Assembly: GCA_002387565.1 (NCBI GenBank)
Contig: DGJT01000060.1
Coordinates: 1 to 21,089, forward strand
Reading direction: 5' to 3'
DNA: 21,089 nucleotides
Source of the DNA: Akkermansiaceae bacterium UBA4589
GTDB lineage: Bacteria > Verrucomicrobiota > Verrucomicrobiia > Verrucomicrobiales > Akkermansiaceae
The notes beneath the pieces are model-generated. The model was given only the letters and a program-made list of their open reading frames with translations. It did no database searches and was not told where the DNA came from. Of this stretch, positions 8,769 through 15,255 are shown one piece after another (the stretch's first letter is position 1; each line of letters begins with the position of its first letter). The translations under genes and the position numbers were made by a program.

Positions 8769-9465
8769 GATACAAGGTAACTGTACCTAGTGAAAACTCT
8801 CTGACTTGCACCGAGCTAAATCCTACCTCCTTAAGCAAATCAACCATAGCGTCACCGCAAGGAAACGACTCAATGGACTCAGCTAGATATTTGTAAGCTC
8901 CACCATTCCCAGTTAGTAAATGAGCTAACTTAGGCAATACATGATGTAAATAAAGTCGATACAATCTCGCCACTAACTTATGACGTGGTAGAGAAAAATC
9001 TAAAATAAAGAGTGATTGCTGTGGGCGTAATACACGCTGCATTTCTTGTAAAGCTAATTTATAATCAGGCATATTACGCAAGCCAAATGACACACTCACG
9101 CCATCAAAACTCTGAGATTCAAACGGTAGACTCATCGCATCAGCCACCTGTGTGTTCAATCCTTTTTTGGCCGCATAACTCAGCATCTTTGGGCAAAAGT
9201 CACTAGCCACCATCTCCAAGTCAGGAGACTTACTCACTATCTCAGCAGCCACATCACCAGTACCTGAAGCCACATCTAACCAATTATTAGGCTTAGTCTC
9301 GAGCATCTTATTGGTCGACACCCAACGCCACCAACGATCCATACCCAAACTCAACACCGTATTCACCAGCTCATACTTATGCGCAATACTGGTAAAAGAA
9401 TCATGAATATACGAAGCATCCTCAATCGCCCCCTTACTGAAATTATGTTTTATATCACTCATCAT
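8755..9465 (-). CDS. ubiE: UbiE/MenG family quinone methyltransferase
   Basis: SAM-dependent C-methyltransferase of ubiquinone or menaquinone synthesis (demethylmenaquinone to menaquinone if the organism uses menaquinone, which I infer but cannot show). The 236 residues are close to the usual 230-250. Family marks are FTSIAHKYELVNTVLSLGMD (24-43), SAM motif I LDVASGTGD (63-71), the FGLRNMPDY segment (127-135), RVLRPQQ (144-150) and GGAYKYLAESIESFP (188-202). The ATG overlaps the stop of the 83-residue gene in ATGATGA, with AGGA just upstream as ribosome site. The C-terminus overlaps the LuxC-like gene. No other quinone gene is in the window. Confidence 0.93.
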   Translation of the reverse strand: MMSDIKHNFSKGAIEDASYIHDSFTSIAHKYELVNTVLSLGMDRWWRWVSTNKMLETKPNNWLDVASGTGDVAAEIVSKSPDLEMVASDFCPKMLSYAAKKGLNTQVADAMSLPFESQSFDGVSVSFGLRNMPDYKLALQEMQRVLRPQQSLFILDFSLPRHKLVARLYRLYLHHVLPKLAHLLTGNGGAYKYLAESIESFPCGDAMVDLLKEVGFSSVQVREFSLGTVTLYHAQL

Positions 9466-9713
9466 CTATTCCTCGTACTACCAAAAAACTCTGCGAGCTC
9501 CTGCCAAAAGTAATCACCAACTCTAGCCGCATAAATACTTATTCCAACTGTGCTTATCAACCAAACTGCTAGCTGTAATATGATTAAGTCAGTGTCCCAA
9601 TACCTAAAAATAACATAAGCACAAGCTATGCCTCCTACAACAAAAGCACAAACAAACCTAATCCAAAACTCTAACCTATCTATAGGAGGCTTAGGTTCTA
9701 AATGCATCATCAT
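9462..9713 (-). CDS. Small membrane protein of unknown function
   Basis: An 83-residue protein with two hydrophobic helices (about 18-37 and 43-63), a short charged N-terminus and a charged C-terminal tail. I do not recognise a family. Three in-frame ATG codons (9713, 9710, 9707) leave the exact start open. Its TGA stop overlaps the ubiE ATG and the AGGAAT just before it provides the ubiE ribosome site, so it appears to be a real first gene of the ubiE operon and not a spurious frame. It could anchor or assist the methyltransferase at the membrane, but that is only suggested by position. Confidence 0.7.
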   Translation of the reverse strand: MMMHLEPKPPIDRLEFWIRFVCAFVVGGIACAYVIFRYWDTDLIILQLAVWLISTVGISIYAARVGDYFWQELAEFFGSTRNR

Positions 9714-9830
9714 AATCTAGAAAATATAGCTGAAAAATAGATAATTTCTAGCCTAAACCTCAAGCGATACTTTTATCTCCGCTTCTAATTCTTTAATTTG
9801 AGCTATTTTAAATAAAAAAACGTTATAGCT

Positions 9831-9978
9831 TAAAACCGTAAATAGTTATATTTTTGAGCTGAAAATTTTATTTGGAGAATCGTGGCGCGCAAACCAGCTT
9901 CTTTAATTTGAGTTATTTTGGATAATTAAGCGGCTTAACGAATGACCGTGGAGCACAGTGTAGATAAAACCTACTCGA
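9831..9978 (+). repeat. 148-bp direct repeat, copy 1
   Basis: Copy 1 of a direct repeat whose second copy starts 177 bp later. From TTTGGAGAATCGTGGCGCGC through GAATGACCGTGGAGC the copies look identical by eye; differences are confined to the first 30 bases and the last 25. It is markedly more GC-rich in parts than its surroundings. It contains the short palindrome TTAAGCGGCTTAA (9927-9939). Confidence 0.93.
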
Positions 9979-10007
9979 CCAAAATCACTAAAACTTAAAA
10001 ATTAGTT

Positions 10008-10155
10008 TAAAATCTTAAATAGTTAGATTTTTGAGCTAAAAATTTTATTTGGAGAATCGTGGCGCGCAAACCAGCTTCTTTAATTTGAGTTATTTTGGAT
10101 AATTAAGCGGCTTAACGAATGACCGTGGAGCGGAGTGTAGACAAAACCTACTCGA
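10008..10155 (+). repeat. 148-bp direct repeat, copy 2
   Basis: Copy 2 of the repeat at 9831-9978, separated from it by a 29-bp AT-rich spacer. High identity over a non-coding unit means a recent duplication or a dispersed element present in several copies. No open frame, inverted ends typical of insertion sequences, or tRNA-like fold was recognised inside it. Confidence 0.93.
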
Positions 10156-10209
10156 GCACCACGACAGCATGAGGCAAGTCGCTTAATTGCCAAAAGAGCC
10201 AAATTAAAG
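10078..10209. repeat. Imperfect long palindrome after infB
   Basis: The module at 10078-10113 (beginning CTTTAATTTG and reaching AATTAAGCGGCTT) recurs inverted at 10176-10209, with about 29 of 34 aligned positions matching and two one-base gaps by my hand alignment. Weaker similarity around CGTGG extends both arms inward. In infB mRNA the arms would fold into a long stem directly after the stop codon. There is no T-run, so it is not a classical intrinsic terminator. Confidence 0.6.
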
Positions 10210-12195
10210 GGTTTGTTCGAGTTTTTCTAGGAGATAACATTCGATGATGTCTCCCTCTTCATACTCGTTGAACTCACCTAGTCTTATGCCACATTCGATG
10301 CCTTGTTTGACTTCTTTGACTTCGTCTTTGAACCTTCTTAGTGTTGACATTTTACCGTCGAATACTGGGGTTCCTCCACGGAGTACGCGAGCGTGAGCGG
10401 TGCGGTCTACTTTGCCATTGGTGATGACACAACCTGCTACGCGGTTTTTACCCTTGAGCTTAAAGATTTGCTTAACCTCAGCATGACCAATGACTGTTTC
10501 ACGAGTTTCTGGATCGAGCAGTCCGAGCATGGCGTCTTTGACTTGGTCAATGAGTTCATACACGACTGAATAAAGTTTAATTTGTACTCCTTCTGCTTTG
10601 GCTGCTTTAATGGCTTTTGATTCTACTTTGGTATTAAAACCAAGAACCACAGCTTGAGATGAGCTTGATAATAAGATATCAGCTTCATTAATAGAGCCTA
10701 CAGCTGCATGGAGGAAACGTACTTCCACCTTGTCTGATTCGATTTCCTCTAGAGCATGTTTGATAGCTCCTACTGAGCCTTGCACATCACCTTTGAGGAT
10801 AATAGGAAGTACTACTTTAGCATTGCCTCCTTCTTGCATGCTACTAAGGATGTTTTCTAGACGGTTTTCTTGAGCTTGACCTAATCTGCTTTCACGTGAT
10901 TCTGACATGCGTTCCTCGCTGAGTTTTTTGGCGCTACGCTCATCTTTCATTTGAACGAGTTCCTGACCTACTTCTGGCAAATTAGTAAAGCCTAATAATT
11001 CAACAGGAGTACCTGGAAGAGCTACTTTGACAGTTTCTCCTTTGTCATTAATCATACCACGCACCTTACCATTGTGAGGCCCACAGATGAAACTCTGCCC
11101 CACTTTAAGTGTGCCTGACTCAACAAGTACGGAAGCTGTCGCTCCTCTACCAGTATGAATACGGCTCTCAATCACGATAGCACGAGCATTGGCCTTAGGA
11201 TCTGATTTGAGCTCTAAAATTTCAGCTTGTAAGTTGATAAGTTCGAGCAAATCATCAACACCTTGCCCTGTGTGAGCAGAAACCTCAACTGATTCAATAT
11301 CTCCACCAAAATCTACAGTCACTAATCCTTGCTCCATCAATTGAGTCTTAACACGTGCTGGATCGGCAGCAGGTAAGTCGCATTTATTAATCGCCACAAG
11401 CATAGGTTTATCTGCTGCTTTGGCGTGATTAATCGCTTCGATAGTTTGAGGCATTAGACCATCATCAGCAGCCACTACAACTACAATAATATCTGTAACA
11501 TCTGCACCACGAGCACGCATAGCAGTAAAAATAGCGTGACCTGGAGTATCTAAAAATGTAATATCTGAACCTTCGTGGTCTACTTGGTAGGCTCCAATAT
11601 GCTGAGTAATACCTCCAGCTTCACCTGCGGCGACTTTAGCCTTACGAATGTGATCGAGTAATGATGTTTTACCGTGATCAACATGTCCCATAAAGGTAAC
11701 AATAGGAGCACGCAATTCTAGAGCGTCTTCTTCGATAACCTCTTCGATGAGTTCTGGGGCTTTTTCTTCTTCCTCTGGTTTGTGGACACCACCGCCTTTC
11801 TCACGTTTTTCGCGTTCAAATACATAACCAAAAGCCTCGCAAACTTTGTCTGCGATCTCTGGATCTATCGCTTGATTAACATTAGCAAAAATTTGAAACT
11901 CAATCAGCTTGGCTACCACCTCAAAAGCTTTGAGGCCCATTGCTTCAGCTAATTCGCTAACAATAATTGGAGATTTAAATGAAACGACTTTGCCGTCTAC
12001 AGCAATTTTTTCTTCTGAATCAGCTTCAACAATCTCCTCAGACTTTGTTGCTTCCTCTTCTAAAGCTGCTTTTTTCTCAGCATCAGCTTTAGCTTGAGTT
12101 TTAGCTGTACGAGCCGCTTTATCAGAAACTGTACTTTCGTCTATAAGGTTTAATGCTGCTTTTTTAGCAGGCTTTTTTGTTGAGTCTCCCATCAT
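10204..12195 (-). CDS. infB: Translation initiation factor IF-2
   Basis: GTPase that places initiator fMet-tRNA in the P site and promotes subunit joining. The 663 residues carry a lysine/alanine/glutamate-rich N-terminal stretch (1-60), an IF2_N-type domain (about 65-130), the G domain with GHVDHGKT (170-177), DTPGH (216-220) and NKCD (270-273), then domain II, the GDVQGSVGAI domain (469-478) and the C-terminal domain IV that binds fMet. The N-terminal region is short compared with E. coli (890 residues). The start codon is ATGATG without a clear Shine-Dalgarno. It lies 40 bp after nusA in the normal order, but rbfA and truB do not follow. Its last codons CTT TAA lie inside the inverted repeat arm. 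Confidence 0.98.
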   Translation of the reverse strand: MMGDSTKKPAKKAALNLIDESTVSDKAARTAKTQAKADAEKKAALEEEATKSEEIVEADSEEKIAVDGKVVSFKSPIIVSELAEAMGLKAFEVVAKLIEFQIFANVNQAIDPEIADKVCEAFGYVFEREKREKGGGVHKPEEEEKAPELIEEVIEEDALELRAPIVTFMGHVDHGKTSLLDHIRKAKVAAGEAGGITQHIGAYQVDHEGSDITFLDTPGHAIFTAMRARGADVTDIIVVVVAADDGLMPQTIEAINHAKAADKPMLVAINKCDLPAADPARVKTQLMEQGLVTVDFGGDIESVEVSAHTGQGVDDLLELINLQAEILELKSDPKANARAIVIESRIHTGRGATASVLVESGTLKVGQSFICGPHNGKVRGMINDKGETVKVALPGTPVELLGFTNLPEVGQELVQMKDERSAKKLSEERMSESRESRLGQAQENRLENILSSMQEGGNAKVVLPIILKGDVQGSVGAIKHALEEIESDKVEVRFLHAAVGSINEADILLSSSSQAVVLGFNTKVESKAIKAAKAEGVQIKLYSVVYELIDQVKDAMLGLLDPETRETVIGHAEVKQIFKLKGKNRVAGCVITNGKVDRTAHARVLRGGTPVFDGKMSTLRRFKDEVKEVKQGIECGIRLGEFNEYEEGDIIECYLLEKLEQTL

Positions 12196-12207
12196 AATAT
12201 TTATTGG

Positions 12208-12234
12208 ATAAGTTTCAAATTTTCAGAAACTTAT
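12208..12234 (-). other. Hairpin in the nusA-infB spacer
   Basis: ATAAGTTTC (12208-12216) and GAAACTTAT (12226-12234) form a perfect 9-bp stem with a 9-nt loop, filling most of the 40-bp spacer just after the nusA stop and ending 12 nt before the infB ATG. It is not followed by a T-run on the minus strand, so it should not terminate. It could be an RNase processing site or affect infB translation. Confidence 0.6.
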
Positions 12235-12235
12235 T

Positions 12236-13501
12236 TTAAGCGTTTTCAGTTAAGTTTGCTTGAGCTTTGGCTAAAATAGAGGTAGCTTCTTCTTCGGTAA
12301 TCTCAATGACTTGAGAAATGTACTCTGCTGGCATTTGAACCACTAAATCAAGACTAATACCTCCTGCTCTAAAGAGTTTTTCTGCCTGCTCATCACTAAT
12401 TTCAAGAATTTCGTGTAATTTAGAAGAACCATCTGTGATTTTAGATTCAAACTTCTCTTGTTCTGATAAATCTTCACTAATTTGAATATCCCAACCAATC
12501 ACACGTGAGGCTAAACGAGCATTTACCCCTCTACGACCAATGGCTTTACTAAGCTCTTCTTCAGCCACTGTGACTTCGACAATGCGGTCTGCTTCATTGA
12601 TACGTATCGTGATAGGGTTAGCTGGTTTAATAGCTTCTGCTACCAACTCCTCAATATCATCGCTCCATTGAATAATGTCTAAGCGCTCATTATTTAATTC
12701 ACGAGTGATAGCTCTAATACGAATACCACGTAAGCCCACACAGGCACCTACAGGATCGACTTTAGGGTCTGCGCTGCTAACTAGAATCTTAGTTCTTTGG
12801 CCAGCTTCACGAGCGAGACCTTTGATCTCTACTGTACCATCAGCAATTTCTGTCACTTCTGATTCAAAGAGACGACGCACAAAATTAGGATGACTACGAG
12901 ACAAGACTACCTCAGTACCACGACTGTTGTGCTCTACTGAAAGTACATAGAAACGTAATCTATCACCTACAGCATAATCTTCGGTGCTGATTTTCTCACG
13001 AGCTGGCAAACGTGCTTCATGCTTGCCAATAGAAATAAATACATCTCCTTTGTCAAAACGAGACACTTCTCCGCTGAGGATATCACCGGCGCGATCCTTA
13101 AATTCTTCGTAGAGTTTACCTTGCTCAGCATAACGCAAACGCTGCATAATTGTCTGCTTAGCAGTATCAATGCCCTTACGGTTAAAGTTTTTAGGAGTGA
13201 CTTCAAATTCTACCCAGTCACCAACCTGCGCATCTGGATGCTTGGTTTGTGCTGCAGCTAAAGGCACATGATTGAAACTATCACGCAAATTTTCAGGCTC
13301 AACAACTAAAAGCTCAGCAAAGATTTTGACATCTCCACGTTTTTCAATATGGGCACGAATACGCTCAATAGCCTCGGAACCGGGAACCATCTTTTGGAAG
13401 GCTGTTACAAATGCGTGCTCGAGAGCCTCTTGCACCTGCTCGCGCGGCAACATTCTCTCACGTTCATAATAATCAATTAATGCTACAATATCACTGGTCA
13501 T
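12236..13501 (-). CDS. nusA: Transcription termination/antitermination factor NusA
   Basis: RNA polymerase-associated factor that governs pausing, intrinsic termination and antitermination. The 421 residues show the N-terminal polymerase-binding domain (1-about 130), the S1 domain (about 137-203), KH1 containing DPVGACVGLRGIRIRAI (249-265) and KH2 with AIGRRGVNARLASRVIGWDI (320-339). A single helix-hairpin tail follows (about 360-420), where E. coli NusA has two acidic repeats. The N-terminus MTSDIVALIDYYERER resembles NusA of Verrucomicrobia as I recall. ATG start at 13501. rimP, which usually precedes nusA, is absent; a divergent pseudopilin gene is there instead. A terminator in the leader (13521-13550) suggests attenuation. 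Confidence 0.97.
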   Translation of the reverse strand: MTSDIVALIDYYERERMLPREQVQEALEHAFVTAFQKMVPGSEAIERIRAHIEKRGDVKIFAELLVVEPENLRDSFNHVPLAAAQTKHPDAQVGDWVEFEVTPKNFNRKGIDTAKQTIMQRLRYAEQGKLYEEFKDRAGDILSGEVSRFDKGDVFISIGKHEARLPAREKISTEDYAVGDRLRFYVLSVEHNSRGTEVVLSRSHPNFVRRLFESEVTEIADGTVEIKGLAREAGQRTKILVSSADPKVDPVGACVGLRGIRIRAITRELNNERLDIIQWSDDIEELVAEAIKPANPITIRINEADRIVEVTVAEEELSKAIGRRGVNARLASRVIGWDIQISEDLSEQEKFESKITDGSSKLHEILEISDEQAEKLFRAGGISLDLVVQMPAEYISQVIEITEEEATSILAKAQANLTENA

Positions 13502-13520
13502 AACTTACAAAAAATAGGAT

Positions 13521-13550
13521 AAAAAAAAGCAGGATAAAATACCCTGCTTT
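13521..13550 (-). terminator. Intrinsic terminator in the nusA leader (possible attenuator)
   Basis: On the minus strand AAAGCAGG (13550-13543) and CCTGCTTT (13533-13526) form an 8-bp stem with a 9-nt loop, followed directly by a T-run continuing to 13521. This is a standard Rho-independent terminator. It lies between the likely nusA promoters and the nusA ATG, and no minus-strand gene ends just before it. The nearest upstream minus-strand stop is at 14293, beyond the pseudopilin gene. Confidence 0.85.
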
Positions 13551-13575
13551 CCGAATAAATCTAAAAGTTACTCAC

Positions 13576-13613
13576 ATAATACTTATTTTAAACATTTTGA
13601 CAAGCTTTTTCAA
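13576..13613 (-). promoter_or_regulatory. Candidate nusA-infB promoters
   Basis: Two overlapping sigma-70-like candidates are on the minus strand: TTGTCA (13598-13603), 16 bp, TATTAT (13576-13581); and TTGAAA (13608-13613), 17 bp, TAAAAT (13585-13590). Each hexamer matches consensus at 5 of 6. Either would start transcription about 70-80 nt before nusA, leaving the terminator at 13521-13550 in the leader. Confidence 0.5.
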
Positions 13614-13648
13614 TTTTATATTTATCAATCAAAACTCTAAATATGATC

Positions 13649-13678
13649 TTGCACACATATACAAGTTATTATTATAAT
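13649..13678 (+). promoter_or_regulatory. Candidate pseudopilin promoter
   Basis: A consensus TATAAT (13673-13678) has TTGCAC (13649-13654) 18 bp upstream. The predicted start is about 20 nt before the ATG at 13705. An alternative further upstream is TTGACA (13597-13602), 16 bp, TATTTA (13619-13624); its -35 shares bases with a nusA -35 on the other strand. Confidence 0.45.
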
Positions 13679-13704
13679 ATATACTAAATTACCACTATTA
13701 CATA

Positions 13705-14271
13705 ATGAAAATCACCAAAAATAAAGCTGGATTTAGCCTTATTGAACTAACTATTGTCGTAACCGTGATTGGAGCCTTGTCTGCTCTAGCTATCCCCAAG
13801 TTTCAGAATATTAGTGCTCAGAGTCGACTTAGCATTGCAAAAAGACATGCCAAACAAATTGTAAAAGCAGCTCAATACCGTACTACTATTGATGGTGCTA
13901 ATTTCATTGTCAGCCTAGATAGGGAAGCTGACGGAACATTTAACAATGTTCATAATTTAGATGACTATCATTATGCTTTAAATACCGACATCAAAATTAT
14001 CACACTCAATAATACTAATCATCGGTTAAATTTGGAATTAATAGGGGGTAAATATAGAATTTTTGGCTATACTCATGATGGAGATGTAGATCCAGGTCCA
14101 GATGTTTATAATACGGCTATTTTTGCCGCTCCAACAGGTGACTTTTTAGCTTTTGCCAATGTTGATTACGATGGTTCAGGAAATTCCAATATTAATACTA
14201 ATAATAGTACCGGTGGACAGCTACCCGGAGCGATAAACTTTGGCTCCTATGAGTTTGCCGACCCTCATTAA
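13705..14271 (+). CDS. Type II secretion / type IV pilin-like pseudopilin
   Basis: A 188-residue prepilin-like protein. The class III leader KITKNKAG|FSLIELTIVVTVIG has the prepilin peptidase site after Gly9, Phe at +1 and the invariant Glu at +5 of the mature protein, followed by one membrane helix (10-30). The C-terminal half is poorly conserved and has two Asp/Asn/Gly-rich loops, DGDVDPGPDVY (125-135) and DYDGSGNSN (154-162), reminiscent of calcium-binding loops. No assembly ATPase, prepilin peptidase or secretin is adjacent. Verrucomicrobia and related phyla carry many lone proteins of this kind. It stands alone on the plus strand, divergent from nusA and convergent with the secreted-protein gene, 21 bp from that gene's stop. 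Confidence 0.88.
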   Translation: MKITKNKAGFSLIELTIVVTVIGALSALAIPKFQNISAQSRLSIAKRHAKQIVKAAQYRTTIDGANFIVSLDREADGTFNNVHNLDDYHYALNTDIKIITLNNTNHRLNLELIGGKYRIFGYTHDGDVDPGPDVYNTAIFAAPTGDFLAFANVDYDGSGNSNINTNNSTGGQLPGAINFGSYEFADPH

Positions 14272-14292
14272 CAAAAATCAACTATCAAAAAG

Positions 14293-15255
14293 TTATAATG
14301 TTGAAGCTTGCTCAGCAGTTAACATGAAGCTGTCTGAATAAAAACCATTGATATCTGGCTGACGATTTTTATTACTTTTCTCTAATGACCAAAGTCTAAT
14401 AGGCTTATTTCCCCTTTTTTCTGATAACGCAAAAACTTCTATGGCGGCGACTAGAGAATTAGAGGTATTATTAGGAGTTTTTATTCTATACTTTATAGTA
14501 TTTTTTCCTAACTTGAGACCGCCTAATATGAGAAGAGCCTTTTCGGATTCAGCCACAGAGCCTAGGGAAATACCATTTACTATGATATCGACCTCGACCC
14601 CTTGAGTGTTCACCCAAACATTACCAATATAATCGGCCTCACTTACCAGAGGGTCGAGCTCAGGCAACTGGTTAACTATGGGTAATTTAATAGGTTCAAA
14701 TTGATATTGGAGTAATTGTTTTTTGAGCTCTGGTTGGTGACGCAGATCTAAAACCCCAGCTTGCCCCACTTTCCACCAGCCGTCTTCGGCATAAAAATCA
14801 ATGGTGTAGAGTGATTGCCTTACTAACATTGCAGGCTTTGATGTCTTGCCCTCTCCTCTTTGCAAGAGTTGTAAATCACCAAAAAAAACTGCCTTGGCGT
14901 GGACTTTATTTTGGGTTAGAGAAACCATGCTTAAATTCTCTAAATTAATTAAATTAGGAATGCCGTTCATAAAGACATCTGCAGGGAAATTACGTTTTTT
15001 GGAAACGAGTTCATTGCGAATTTTGCGCTGCTGGTAACTGCTGGTCATCTTTTGCCACATCTCAATATCTTGCTCAAACAGAGAGTTAGCCCATGTATTG
15101 TAGAGGTATTTGACTCCTGATTCACCAATAGTGACTGCCTGTTTTGGAGGCTTTGACTGAGAGTAAACTTGGGTTAAGGCAAGTAAGCTAAGCATACTTA
15201 GCACGCTGACTACCCTTGTTTTAAGGCAAAATTTAATGATTCCATGTAGCTTCAT
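14293..15255 (-). CDS. Secreted protein of unknown function
   Basis: A 320-residue protein with a long signal peptide (1-about 33, hydrophobic 16-30, YSQS near the cut). Residues 45-175 resemble an SnoaL/NTF2-like or nuclear-transport-like fold in pattern only: helices around YLYNTWANSLFEQDIEMWQKM, then strands ending in a DGWWKVG-type segment (158-164). Residues 205-275 look like a beta-rich PEGA-type domain (GNVWVNTQGVEVDIIVNGISLG, a glycine turn, then LKLGKNTIKYRI). I do not recognise the whole protein. Its ATG lies within the end of the hydrolase gene (23-bp overlap), so translation is probably coupled and the two products may act together at the envelope. Confidence 0.75.
   Translation of the reverse strand: MKLHGIIKFCLKTRVVSVLSMLSLLALTQVYSQSKPPKQAVTIGESGVKYLYNTWANSLFEQDIEMWQKMTSSYQQRKIRNELVSKKRNFPADVFMNGIPNLINLENLSMVSLTQNKVHAKAVFFGDLQLLQRGEGKTSKPAMLVRQSLYTIDFYAEDGWWKVGQAGVLDLRHQPELKKQLLQYQFEPIKLPIVNQLPELDPLVSEADYIGNVWVNTQGVEVDIIVNGISLGSVAESEKALLILGGLKLGKNTIKYRIKTPNNTSNSLVAAIEVFALSEKRGNKPIRLWSLEKSNKNRQPDINGFYSDSFMLTAEQASTL

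Larger units (their letters stand above)
9714..10203. other. 490-bp gene-free stretch holding repeats
   Basis: No credible open reading frame lies here. It contains a degenerate module at 9791-9816, two 148-bp direct repeats (9831-9978 and 10008-10155) and an inverted module (10176-10209) reaching into the infB stop. The outer ends carry CTTTAATTTG (9791-9800) and its complement CAAATTAAAG (10200-10209). The promoter of the ubiE operon should lie at the low-coordinate side (about 9714-9790); a TATATT is there but no convincing -35. Confidence 0.7.

Noticed and set aside
9831..10155. CRISPR array
   Set aside because: Only two long (148-bp) repeats with one 29-bp AT-rich spacer; no short regular repeats and no cas genes.
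9791..10209. Insertion sequence or MITE with terminal inverted repeats CTTTAATTTG/CAAATTAAAG
   Set aside because: No transposase and no target-site duplication is visible; the same 10-mer recurs internally, so the ends are part of the repeat module and not proven termini.
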